64,000 nucleotides of DNA, taken from the IMG/VR virus record IMGVR_UViG_3300008267_006855, positions 1-64,000 of that record; one strand, 5' to 3'. The stretch's first letter is position 1, and each line of letters begins with the position of its first letter. A model generated the notes under the pieces. The model had not been told where the DNA came from. It ran no database searches and saw only the letters and a program-made list of their open reading frames with translations. The stretch comes from a virus. The translations under genes were made by a program, and so were the position numbers. This document shows positions 16,026-25,390 of the stretch, in pieces.

Positions 16026-18093
16026 AAGCTGTAAATGTGCCTGAAGATGTAAACACATGATAAGTAAATCCTCCACTCGAACTAATAGTTCCACCTGTTC
16101 CTCTTGCATTACCAGAGTAACGAACAATTACTGTGCCTGATCCACCTTGTGCTGCAATTGTTGGCGCCGACCAAGAACAACCGCCACCACCACCGCCAGT
16201 TCCAGCTCCACCATTACCGCCTCTTAGGTTTCCTCCAGCAGCTCCGTTTGAACCGTTATTTCTGGCGGATCCACCACCGGTGCCGCCAGTTCCAGAAGAT
16301 ACTGAACCGCCGCCGCCACCACCAAGGCCGCCATTGCCGCCTGTTGAGGAATCGTGTCCTCCAGCACCACCACCGCCAGAATAGTAATATCCATCTAACC
16401 ACAAATAACCTTCGCCGCCATGACCACCAGAAGCTGCCGTAGATCCAGCTGTTCCTGCTCCACCTCCACCTCCACCAATTCGTTGTGAACCTGGTGTTCC
16501 AGCAACACCTGTTCCTCCAGCGTTGCCTTGTCCAGCAGTTCCGGAACCACCAACAGCACCATTATCTGCACCACCTCCACCTGAACCACCAGATAAACCA
16601 GCATTTGAAGTGGTATTAAGAACATGATTACCGCCGCCACCGCCACCTAAAGCGGTTGTTAAGAAAGCAGTTGTGTTCGAACCATTGGTTGCTCTTGTTG
16701 CACTTGTTCCTGAATTTCCACCAGCACCAATAACAAAAGTATAAGTGTCATTTGGAAAAACTGTAGAAGATCCAGTAATTAATCCTCCTGCTCCACCACC
16801 TCCTCCAATGGGACCACCACCTCCGCCGCCAGCAACAATTAAATATTGAATGGTATAATTTTGTGAAGCAAGAGTTGCCCATGCAATTCCTGTATAAGTT
16901 TCTAATACATTATTTGCTGAATTCCAAAGTATTGTTCCGTTTGCTATTCCAGAAGGTCTTGTATTTGCCGTCAATACAACATTTAATGATGTGGTATAGA
17001 AATTAATTATTGTTACTACATCATTTGCATTACATGGTGTGTCTAATATTATTGAAGTACCATTATTTGCAACATAATCGGTAGAAGGTAATCTTAAACC
17101 ATTTCTAAGAACATCAACACTATTAACATTATAAACTGTAGAGAATGAATTTTGATTTGCAGTAGCTACAAATTCTGCAATTGAACGGTGTGCAGGTGAA
17201 GAACCTGAAAATTCTGGACCAGAAACATCTATCCAATAACTGCTACCACCATCATTTGTGTAACGATAGATAACATCTGTACCAGTTTCATACCATATAT
17301 CACCAATAACTGGATTATCAGGAGGATTCTCTGAGGTTGTTGATCTTATACCACCACCAACAACATTGCCTGTAACAACTAAAGTATTATTTGAATTGTA
17401 GAAATTTAAATTGGCTGTGTTTGAAATATATCCGGCAGAATTTACAGTTAATACATTATTGGCTGCAAAACCACCTAAAGATGTTATTCCACCACCTGTA
17501 TTGGCTTTATCGAAAGCTGCTTGTATTCTTGTATTTTGAGTGATGTTAACATTTTTAATTATATTAACTTCATCTTGTATTGCAATACCTGTGGCTAATG
17601 CAAGATTAGCTTGAGTAAATGCTGCTTGTGAATGTCCTTCAACAAAAGTAATTCTGGTATTTTGAGCAGTATTAACACCTTGAAGTATGACTGTATTTGA
17701 TGCCGCAGTATTGGCTGTATCTCTAGCAACTTGATCTGGTGATGCGGCCGCAGCAGAATTTGCCTGATTATAAGCTGCCTGTGCAAAAGAATCTACAGAT
17801 GTGATTCTTGTATTTTGCCAAACATCAACACCTTGTGTATAGATTGTATTTGAAGATGCAGTATTAGCTTGATCAAAGGCAGCTTGAATTTTTGTATTCT
17901 GTGATGCAACTACACCTTGTGTGTAGATTGAATTTGCACTTGCTGTTGCTGCCAGAATTCTTGCAACATTATCTATTGATCCAGAAATAGTTGTGCCTAT
18001 CCTAGTCCAAGTTCCTTCCGAACTTGAATATTCATATAGAATTCCATTTAGTGTGGCCTGTTGGCCATTAGTAGGTGAACTTGGAAAAGACAT
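16024..18093 (-). CDS. Chimeric fibre: MSFP cap, coiled coil, glycine-rich adhesin
   Basis: A 689-residue protein. Residues 1-35 are the MSFPSSPTNGQQATLNG cap. Residues about 40-200 are repeats of the type ASSNTIYTQGVD..QNTRI..AAFDQAN, probably an elongated trimeric coiled coil. Residues 205-290 are the LGGFAANNVLTVNSAGYI and VVGGG module, and about 300-370 are BppU-like. Residues 380-415 are NTRPSGIANGTILWNSAN..YTGIAWATLASQ. Residues about 418-660 are a glycine-rich block (YLIVAGGGGGG), followed by the YSGNARGTGG..FTYHVFTSSGTF cap. It combines a shaft and a tip in one chain. Nearest relatives are in this window: 15247-15996 for the shaft end and 311-1399 for the tip. Confidence 0.85.
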   Translation of the reverse strand: MSFPSSPTNGQQATLNGILYEYSSSEGTWTRIGTTISGSIDNVARILAATASANSIYTQGVVASQNTKIQAAFDQANTASSNTIYTQGVDVWQNTRITSVDSFAQAAYNQANSAAAASPDQVARDTANTAASNTVILQGVNTAQNTRITFVEGHSQAAFTQANLALATGIAIQDEVNIIKNVNITQNTRIQAAFDKANTGGGITSLGGFAANNVLTVNSAGYISNTANLNFYNSNNTLVVTGNVVGGGIRSTTSENPPDNPVIGDIWYETGTDVIYRYTNDGGSSYWIDVSGPEFSGSSPAHRSIAEFVATANQNSFSTVYNVNSVDVLRNGLRLPSTDYVANNGTSIILDTPCNANDVVTIINFYTTSLNVVLTANTRPSGIANGTILWNSANNVLETYTGIAWATLASQNYTIQYLIVAGGGGGGPIGGGGGAGGLITGSSTVFPNDTYTFVIGAGGNSGTSATRATNGSNTTAFLTTALGGGGGGNHVLNTTSNAGLSGGSGGGGADNGAVGGSGTAGQGNAGGTGVAGTPGSQRIGGGGGGAGTAGSTAASGGHGGEGYLWLDGYYYSGGGGAGGHDSSTGGNGGLGGGGGGSVSSGTGGTGGGSARNNGSNGAAGGNLRGGNGGAGTGGGGGGCSWSAPTIAAQGGSGTVIVRYSGNARGTGGTISSSGGFTYHVFTSSGTFTA

Positions 18094-18101
18094 TTATTTT
18101 T

Positions 18102-18227
18102 TTATTCTGATGTTACAACTTCTGACCAACTGGTCGTTTCTTCATTCCATCTATAATATTTTCCATCATTTTCGGCAACAATAACTTGTGTTACTGTACC
18201 ACTTGTAACTTTCGCAAAATGAGCCAT
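18102..18227 (-). CDS. 41-residue MAHFAK mini-protein (deletion paralogue)
   Basis: The ORF starts MAHFAKVTSGTVTQVIVAE and ends YYRWNEETTSWSEVVTSE. Both halves match the two ends of the 127-residue protein at 12035-12418, with about 85 central residues missing. It has its own AAGGAGAT ribosome site 8 bases before the ATG and an AATAAATA octamer about 26 bases upstream of the ATG, so it is still equipped for expression. The short form may be a functional fibre-associated peptide or a relic. Confidence 0.75.
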   Translation of the reverse strand: MAHFAKVTSGTVTQVIVAENDGKYYRWNEETTSWSEVVTSE

Positions 18228-18253
18228 CTTTACAATCTCCTTGTATAATATAG

Positions 18254-18261
18254 TATTTATT
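18254..18261 (-). promoter_or_regulatory. Late-promoter-like octamer AATAAATA
   Basis: The minus strand reads CTGAATAAATACTATA, close to the T4 late consensus with the C after the box. It overlaps the TAA stop of the 18257-21112 gene and is followed by AAGGAGAT and the ATG at 18227. Confidence 0.55.
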
Positions 18262-21112
18262 CAGATCCCAAATAGCCAATTGGGCGTACAAAAACACTTG
18301 TATTTGCAGCAGTATTTGCAAACACAAAAGAATCTCCTAGTAAAAGTCTTACTGCACCTGTTCCGCCAACTTGATTAGATTCGATGATATTCGCTCCATA
18401 TCCAAAAGTAACATTATATGGACTTGGTATATTAGCTACACTACCATCTTTTACTCCACCTGAATCTCCAGTATTTGATATACCATATAAAGCAACGCCA
18501 CCACCAGTTGAATAATATATTCCTGATGATCCAGCACCACCAGTAGGGCCAGCACCACCATAAGTTCCTCCATCACCATTATAACCTCCGGCGCCACCGT
18601 AACCATATTGTCCTGATCCTCCTCCTCCGTTGCCGCCGCTTGTTATAGCACCAACAGGCATAACTCCAGTTAAAGCTCGGCCTCCAAGCATATTTGATGA
18701 ACCGCCTCCAGCTTCAATAATTCTTTGGCCATTTATGTAAATACTAGAGTTACTATTTGCATATACACCAGGAGTATTTTGTGAAACACCGGCTCTTAAT
18801 GTTATAATATCACCTTGATTTACTGGATAATTTGAAACCCATTTCAATGCTCCTCCACCTCCATATTGATGTGGTGGACCAACAGTAACACCTGTACCAC
18901 CAGCACCAACACAAACTCCATGTAGATATCTTATGCCATATGGAACAACTACTGTAACATTACCGCTAGCAGTATTTCCTACAACAATTTTTTCATAGGA
19001 TTGTATGTAATCTACCGCACCATTTGCAAATGCCGGTGTATATTTTAAAACTATTCCTGAATTTGCATCAGGATAATTTGCATTTGGTAAAGATACATAC
19101 ACTTCACCCGTTGTGACATCTTGGATAAGACTTGGATCTTGGCCAGCAATTGATTCTACTGCTTGGTTTGGTAATAAATGAGGAGTTATCCAATAACTAT
19201 TTGCAGTACTTACAAAAGAAGTATTTGATGTTGAAGAAATATCTCCATTTTCTCCTCTGATAACAACAAATGATGGTAAACCTGTATGTGATTCTGCTCT
19301 AATAGATCCAAAAGCAACATTTGAATACCCACTAGCAGGAGGAAATGCAGAAAAATAATTTAAAGATCCTGGTGTTGAAATACTACTACTTAATATTTTA
19401 CCACCATAAGAATCATATTGTTTTAAAGTCCATGTACCTGAAAAATTATCATATTTTAACATCTCTAATGTACTAAGTGATGAGTTGGATCTTTGATAAA
19501 GTCCATAAAAAATATCTTCTTCATCTTCATGACAAGAAACTTGAACTGATATTGTTGTAGAATTTCCTGTTACAGGTGAACGATCAAATGTTTTTGTCCA
19601 ACTTGTTCCATTTGTTGTTGGATTACTGTTAGTTAATATTATAATTCTACCACCATCAGTTACCGATGGTGTAGTTGTATCATTCTCATTTGAATATAAC
19701 GCAATGTGTTTTCCTGTATTAGATATCTTTGCACCTTTAAAATGCAATGATCCACCGCTTGCAACACCACTAGCATTGGTTGAACTACCTATATTGCCAC
19801 TACTCAATGTTGATACGTGAGACCAAGTATTTGCATTTGTATTCGCTCTTCTGTAGATAGAAACGGCAGAAGAATTTCCAATAAGCATAATTAAACCGTC
19901 ATTACTTACAGACATTGGACAAGATTCATTTAATACAGTACTATATGCTTCATATGTGTATGTTGATTGTGGTACATACATATACTGTGTTTGTGACCAA
20001 TCATTATTTGCACTATTTTTTTGAAAAACCAAAAAAGATTTTCCATAATATATAGCACCAGATCCATCAGAATATTGGCCAATCAAATAATTTACTGAAG
20101 ATATTAATGTATTATAGGAAAGCATTATTCCACCTATACCTAATCCCCAATAAATACCACGTTGATATCCTCCCACGGGCGTGCCCGGACCAATAACTGG
20201 CCATACGCTAACACCAGAAGGAAGACCAATTTTATATAAAAAAGTTGGATTTCCATAATCTGATGTTTCATATATGTAAATAGATGTATTTGGAGCTACA
20301 GTAACGCCATAAGTATAATTAGCAACTGATACAAAAGAATTTGCGTGTTGAGATAAACCTGTTATTGCTAATTTTCCATTGTGTGCAGTAATTCTTCTTC
20401 CAAATTGTGCATTTGCTTGAGAACCGCTTATAAAAGGCACAGTTGATTGTCCTGTCAGTCTAAAACCAACCGCATAATCTAAAAGAACAAAACTTAATCT
20501 TATTGTTGTTCTTGCAATTGATATATTAGATCCGTCTGATGCAGTAAATGTAACAACAAATACACCAGCATTGTTTGCTTCTGTTGATGGTGTAATTGTA
20601 AATACATTATTAAGTTGTGATATTGTTGCTGTGTTTGCTAATGAACCACCGGTGACTGCGTAACTCCATATAACATTTGAACCTTCTGGATCAACAGCAG
20701 TTAGAGTAATGACTGTTGGTGTTCCATCTGTCGATAAACGATAAGAAGAATTTGGTCCTATTGTTATTGCTGGTGCACCAGTTGGTGTTGTAGCAGTAGA
20801 TATTAGATACCAAACTGTACCATTCCAAATATAAACGCTACTTGTATCTGTTGCAAAAGCTTGTTGGCCTACATTAGCAGATGCAGGAAAAGAAGAAACA
20901 TTAGAGTACAAAGACATTCCAACACCAATTTCATTGCTGGTACCTGCAATTGCACCCCAATCAGTTGTAAATCCTTCAAAACCAGAAGTTTGTGTATTGT
21001 AACGAAAATAATTAGGTACACCTGTTGGTCGTTGTGCAGTATTTCCACTAGGTACACTAATAGAAGAATTTGCTTTAATTAAATCTGCCAAATCTCTTGC
21101 TCGACTAACCAT
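18257..21112 (-). CDS. Large fibre protein with propeller-like middle and glycine-rich end
   Basis: A 951-residue protein. The N-terminal cap MVSRARDLADLIKANSS and the following NTAQRPTGVPNYFRYNTQTSG segment are common in fibres of aquatic T4-like phages. Residues about 110-205 are a cadherin-like Ig domain (TVITLTAVDPEGSNVIWSY). Residues about 215-700 have repeated FGRRITAHNGKLAITG and GLIMLIGNSSAVSIYRR-type strands, resembling an FG-GAP or other beta-propeller (moderate support). Residues about 760-945 are glycine-rich, starting YLHGVCVGAGGTGV and ending FANTAANTSVFVRPIG. The first 80 residues resemble a tail-attachment cap. Probably a host-recognition fibre, with the propeller exposed (inference). 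Confidence 0.8.
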   Translation of the reverse strand: MVSRARDLADLIKANSSISVPSGNTAQRPTGVPNYFRYNTQTSGFEGFTTDWGAIAGTSNEIGVGMSLYSNVSSFPASANVGQQAFATDTSSVYIWNGTVWYLISTATTPTGAPAITIGPNSSYRLSTDGTPTVITLTAVDPEGSNVIWSYAVTGGSLANTATISQLNNVFTITPSTEANNAGVFVVTFTASDGSNISIARTTIRLSFVLLDYAVGFRLTGQSTVPFISGSQANAQFGRRITAHNGKLAITGLSQHANSFVSVANYTYGVTVAPNTSIYIYETSDYGNPTFLYKIGLPSGVSVWPVIGPGTPVGGYQRGIYWGLGIGGIMLSYNTLISSVNYLIGQYSDGSGAIYYGKSFLVFQKNSANNDWSQTQYMYVPQSTYTYEAYSTVLNESCPMSVSNDGLIMLIGNSSAVSIYRRANTNANTWSHVSTLSSGNIGSSTNASGVASGGSLHFKGAKISNTGKHIALYSNENDTTTPSVTDGGRIIILTNSNPTTNGTSWTKTFDRSPVTGNSTTISVQVSCHEDEEDIFYGLYQRSNSSLSTLEMLKYDNFSGTWTLKQYDSYGGKILSSSISTPGSLNYFSAFPPASGYSNVAFGSIRAESHTGLPSFVVIRGENGDISSTSNTSFVSTANSYWITPHLLPNQAVESIAGQDPSLIQDVTTGEVYVSLPNANYPDANSGIVLKYTPAFANGAVDYIQSYEKIVVGNTASGNVTVVVPYGIRYLHGVCVGAGGTGVTVGPPHQYGGGGALKWVSNYPVNQGDIITLRAGVSQNTPGVYANSNSSIYINGQRIIEAGGGSSNMLGGRALTGVMPVGAITSGGNGGGGSGQYGYGGAGGYNGDGGTYGGAGPTGGAGSSGIYYSTGGGVALYGISNTGDSGGVKDGSVANIPSPYNVTFGYGANIIESNQVGGTGAVRLLLGDSFVFANTAANTSVFVRPIGYLGSE

Positions 21113-21124
21113 AGTTTTTCTCTT

Positions 21125-24100
21125 TTATTGTGTTAAAAATGTTAATGTTGGTGCAGTAAAGTTTGCAGTATATCTAGCAAATCTAGTGATACGGAGATCA
21201 TCAATATAACCATTGGTGTCTGCTGTAACAGATCCATTGTAAAATTCTGCGCCAATATAACAAGCACCGCTAAATGTAGATGAAGAAGACCATGTGCTAC
21301 CAGAGGCTGTACCGTTTACATATAGTGTTACAGTAGATCCAGATCTTACTACAGCAATATGAATCCAAGTTTGTCTTGTAGCAGCTGCTCCTGTTATTCT
21401 TATTGCGCCACTACTATATACTGTCCAATTACCTCCTGATACATATATTTCAATACCAGAAGCACCAACAGAATCTCCTAAAGTACAAAGTCTGTAATTA
21501 CCAGTAGCATTCAAATAAGCCCACCCTTCAATAGTAAAATCTCCTGATAATGTAAAAATATCTAAAGCTCGACTAAAAATATAATCTCCAGAACCATCAA
21601 ATGTTAATGAACCTGTGCCAAATTTTTTAGTGGAATTTAAACTAACATTACCAACAGTTTCCATAACATTGCGAGAAGTTATATCAACTATTCCCATAGT
21701 GTTCATATTAGATAGATAATTAATACCAGAGTCATTTGGAAATGTTTGAAGTGCTGGGGTGAAGTCAGCAGTGTATTTTGCAACACCAGTTTGTATTTTA
21801 ACTGATGAAATATATCCTGTGTAATAACCACTTAATGCTCCATCATATGGACCACCAACAGCGACTTTAAATGTTCTTGGTTGTAATGATGATTGTTGAA
21901 CTCTATATGTGTCCAAACTTTGTGCTAATGTTATTGGAGTTACAGAAGAAAGTCCATTGACAAAAATTCTAAGCGTATTGCTTGAATCTCTTGTTATTGC
22001 TATGTGACTCCATTCATTAATTTTTATTGGATTAGATGTAGCAGTTGTTCCACCATGGGAATTCCATACACCAGTAGAGTAACTAAATCCTATAAAACCA
22101 CTGGTGTTGATGTTTAAAAACCAACCTCCATTGTCTCCAGTTTGCCAATAAAATCTTGACATTATATTGGTGTTTAATGATAGAGGATATATCCACAGTT
22201 CTATAGTAAAAGGTCCAGTTGTTATTAATCCACTATCTGTACTATTTGTCTGTAAGTAATCTGATCCATCAAAGTATGCAGATCCACCATGTGTTGCCAA
22301 AGAATATACATCGGTTGGCTTAAATGGAGAAAAATTAACAACTTTAGTATCACCGTTTCTAGTAATAGTAAAATTATTACTAGAATAATCTTTAAATCTA
22401 TTAGATTGGCACATCAACAAAGATGTATTTGCAATCGCTGTTAATTCAGAAGTTGGTGGAGTAAATGCAGATGTATAAACAGCAGTTCCATTTACAACAC
22501 GTAAATTACTAATATACCCAGTAAAAGGAAGATCTGCACTGCTTCTATTACCAAGCATTAAATCTGCGACGTTCGGAAAAGTAGTAGACTGTGTATTTGA
22601 AGCTCTCTCAACCCCATCGATGTATATCTTTAGAGTTCCAGAGTTTTTAACTATTGCAATATGATGCCATCTGTTAACTGAAGTTGAATTAGCTGGCGTG
22701 CTTAATTGCGGGAATCCTGCATGACCTTGACCACCAACCACAAAATTTGTATTATTTAATGAGAAAACTGATCCGTTACTATTTCCACTTGCGTCAGTAG
22801 ACATAATCAGACTATATGCTGCGGCAGAAGTAGCTGTTTTAAATGCCCAAAATTCTATTGTCCAAGCACTGGCAGCGCTTAAATCTGTTAGAACTGTTCT
22901 AGATAAGGTTAATGTATCTCCAGATCCATCAAAGAAATTACTCCATCTTGCTGGACTAAACGGAGAAAATGATCCCATTGAAGGATTACCATTTCGTGTT
23001 ACATTATTTCTTAACGCAGATTCATCAATAAATGTATGGTTATTAATTGATTGAAAATTTTGTAATGTTAACACCGCAGTATTTGCAACGGCTGTTAATT
23101 GAGATGTGGGAGGAGTAAAATTTGATGTGTAAAGAGAAGTACCTCTAACATATCTAAAATTAGACATATAACCTGCTACTGGTTCTCCTCCGTTGCTTTG
23201 TGCTCCAAGCATTAAAGGATTAGCCTGATCAACTAAAGACACACCTGCACTTGATAATGTTATAGTTGTTCCTAGAACACCATTTAAAAATCCTCTTACA
23301 GTTTGTCCAGATCTTGTTATTGCAACGTGATTCCATGCGTTCAATGTCATTGTACCACATGAATAATTACTATTTACGCCATGTACATCCCAAGCTGATC
23401 CAGTATAACTTAAAAAGATATAAAATCCAAGATTGCGTTGAGCAAAGTAAAAGGCACCATAACCTGTTCCATTTTTACTAAACCACGCATAATATGTATT
23501 ACTTGCATTAGATGTTGGATATATCCATGCCTCTATTGTCCAATCTAGATTGCTAGGTTCTAAAGCAGCATTGTCCGCAATAGTTATATAATCACCAGAA
23601 CCATCAAAGAAACCTGATCCTGTTGTAGTATCTGTTTCTGTAAAAGGACCAAATGTTAAAACTTTAACATCACCGTTTTTAGTTATAGTAAAAGCATTAG
23701 TAGAATTGTCAATCAAACGATTTGATTGACAGGTCAGCAACGAGGTGTTAGTTATGTTGGTTAACGGTGCCGTGGGTGGCAAAAATATGGTTGCGCCAAC
23801 AGTTGTGCTTGATGTTTGGTACGCGGCTGGAACCGAACCCTTTACCGACCGAAGGTTTGAAATGTTTCCATTCCAAAAATATACGTTTCCGTAACTAGCA
23901 CCTACTCTATTTGTTGTGCTTGAAAGATTTGAAGATGATGTGAAAGTACCACCCAATACGCCATTAACAAACAACCTAAACACTCCACTCTGTCTTGTAG
24001 CACAAACGTGAAACCAAGTGTTTTTAGTGCAAACAATACTTGTCATTAAGTTTTGGACGTCTTGTCCCAAGTAAAAATAACCGTTTGTGATGTTTATAGA

Positions 24101-25051
24101 GATATTAAATCCATCTGTGAATGGAGAACTTCCACTACGACTATCAAAAATAAATGAGTAATCAGAGAATGTGCCTGTGTAATACACCCATGCTTCTACA
24201 CAAACATCACCTGTTCCTGCATTAGTTACGCCACCAGTGGTAATAAGATAATCTCCCGTACCATCAAAATAATTACTCCAATTTGTATCGTATGGACTAA
24301 AGGTGTGAGGTTTGGTATCACCACTAATAGTTGCAGAAAAACCATTTGGAGATACATCTGTAACAAAACTATTACTATCTCCATTAATTGCTAATACTGT
24401 TCTGTTGAAGTATTCATCTGTAGAAGTTACAGTTAATGTAATTAGAAACTGAAAAGATTGTAATTGTGCATCAGAAATAATAACTGTAAATTGATAAATT
24501 CCGTCTACGGTTGAACCAGATATTAATCCTGAAGAAGATAAAGATAATCCGGCAGGTAATGTACTACCAGATTGCAATTCATAAGTCAATGGTGCGTCAC
24601 CTGTTCCAACAAGTTGAACAGAAACCGTTAATGGTGTTGTTGTGACATAAGATGTTTGAGTAAAATCTGGAGTACCACTTACTAATAAACCTGGTGCCCA
24701 AATTGCACCTGAATTATCAGGATTAAAAACAAATATGTTTGTGTTACCAAGTCCAGATGCAGTTGGTAATGCAACACGAAGCTCTGTTGAGTTTACATAT
24801 GTTACATTTGCCGAAACAACTTTTGAACCAGAAACAAATACATTTGCAGAAGAATTAAAACCTGTTCCAACAATCTTTATATATGAATTAGTTGTTGCTA
24901 CAGCAGTATCATCTAAATTATTAAAATTACTATCAGTAACAATAATTGATGTAATTGCTACAGAGCCAGCACCAATACCTCCACCACCTGTTCTGCTATT
25001 GGTGAATGTAAAATTGGAAACACGATTCTGGCTTGCTGTTTTTAATGACAT
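21125..25051 (-). CDS. Giant LamG-array tail fibre protein (copy 3), intact N-terminus
   Basis: A 1308-residue protein with a proper ATG (25051) overlapping the upstream stop as TAATG. The N-terminal cap MSLKTASQNRVSNFTFTNS precedes IPT/TIG (about 30-115), a He_PIG-like domain (about 120-205) and five LamG domains (YFDGTGDYL, FFDGSGDYI, FFDGSGDTL, YFDGSDYLQ, LTFDGSGDYI), ending FTAPTLTFLTQ. It is the only one of the three LamG giants with a complete start and cap, and so serves as the template for what copies 1 and 2 have lost. Inferred role: adhesin contacting host surface polysaccharide. Confidence 0.85.
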   Translation of the reverse strand: MSLKTASQNRVSNFTFTNSRTGGGGIGAGSVAITSIIVTDSNFNNLDDTAVATTNSYIKIVGTGFNSSANVFVSGSKVVSANVTYVNSTELRVALPTASGLGNTNIFVFNPDNSGAIWAPGLLVSGTPDFTQTSYVTTTPLTVSVQLVGTGDAPLTYELQSGSTLPAGLSLSSSGLISGSTVDGIYQFTVIISDAQLQSFQFLITLTVTSTDEYFNRTVLAINGDSNSFVTDVSPNGFSATISGDTKPHTFSPYDTNWSNYFDGTGDYLITTGGVTNAGTGDVCVEAWVYYTGTFSDYSFIFDSRSGSSPFTDGFNISINITNGYFYLGQDVQNLMTSIVCTKNTWFHVCATRQSGVFRLFVNGVLGGTFTSSSNLSSTTNRVGASYGNVYFWNGNISNLRSVKGSVPAAYQTSSTTVGATIFLPPTAPLTNITNTSLLTCQSNRLIDNSTNAFTITKNGDVKVLTFGPFTETDTTTGSGFFDGSGDYITIADNAALEPSNLDWTIEAWIYPTSNASNTYYAWFSKNGTGYGAFYFAQRNLGFYIFLSYTGSAWDVHGVNSNYSCGTMTLNAWNHVAITRSGQTVRGFLNGVLGTTITLSSAGVSLVDQANPLMLGAQSNGGEPVAGYMSNFRYVRGTSLYTSNFTPPTSQLTAVANTAVLTLQNFQSINNHTFIDESALRNNVTRNGNPSMGSFSPFSPARWSNFFDGSGDTLTLSRTVLTDLSAASAWTIEFWAFKTATSAAAYSLIMSTDASGNSNGSVFSLNNTNFVVGGQGHAGFPQLSTPANSTSVNRWHHIAIVKNSGTLKIYIDGVERASNTQSTTFPNVADLMLGNRSSADLPFTGYISNLRVVNGTAVYTSAFTPPTSELTAIANTSLLMCQSNRFKDYSSNNFTITRNGDTKVVNFSPFKPTDVYSLATHGGSAYFDGSDYLQTNSTDSGLITTGPFTIELWIYPLSLNTNIMSRFYWQTGDNGGWFLNINTSGFIGFSYSTGVWNSHGGTTATSNPIKINEWSHIAITRDSSNTLRIFVNGLSSVTPITLAQSLDTYRVQQSSLQPRTFKVAVGGPYDGALSGYYTGYISSVKIQTGVAKYTADFTPALQTFPNDSGINYLSNMNTMGIVDITSRNVMETVGNVSLNSTKKFGTGSLTFDGSGDYIFSRALDIFTLSGDFTIEGWAYLNATGNYRLCTLGDSVGASGIEIYVSGGNWTVYSSGAIRITGAAATRQTWIHIAVVRSGSTVTLYVNGTASGSTWSSSSTFSGACYIGAEFYNGSVTADTNGYIDDLRITRFARYTANFTAPTLTFLTQ

Positions 25052-25380
25052 TAATTAATCTCACTACCAAACGCACTAAAACTAATATTATTTGAAGATG
25101 AATTACAGGTTAAAACATCTGAGTTTGCAAGTGTTATACCAAGAGTCATAGCAACCATATCATTTGCTGGTACAGTTGTATTGTATGCAATGTAGTGTTT
25201 GTTAGCTAATGTTTCTCCGCTTGGCCTAACTGCCACACTAAAGGCACCAGATGAACTTGAAAGATTGCATATGGTTACTGTACTGACCACGGCTGAAGTT
25301 GCACTAGGTACAGTATATATTGTGTTAGCCACATTAGCAGTTGGATTTATTTGTCCTAAAACTTTGTATGAAATTCCCAT
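25051..25380 (-). CDS. Small virion-type beta protein
   Basis: A 109-residue protein beginning MGISYKVLGQINPTANVANTI. It has a VPSATSAVVSTVTICNLSS strand pair, HYIAYNTTVPANDMVAMTLG and a final LANSDVLTCNSSSNNISFSAFGSEI. The pattern matches the small beta proteins at 11189-11542 and 41046-41381. Such proteins are frequent in T4-like aquatic phages, and decoration or fibre-joining is inferred. A perfect TATAAATA octamer lies 42 bases upstream. The stop overlaps the LamG start (TAATG). Confidence 0.75.
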   Translation of the reverse strand: MGISYKVLGQINPTANVANTIYTVPSATSAVVSTVTICNLSSSSGAFSVAVRPSGETLANKHYIAYNTTVPANDMVAMTLGITLANSDVLTCNSSSNNISFSAFGSEIN

Positions 25381-25390
25381 TTGTTATCCT

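Noticed and set aside
12547-16384. Proline-rich plus-strand ORFs (for example 12547-12984, 13132-13335 and 16133-16384)
   Set aside because: They are the antisense readings of glycine-rich GGN codon runs on the minus strand; no ribosome site and no family sense.
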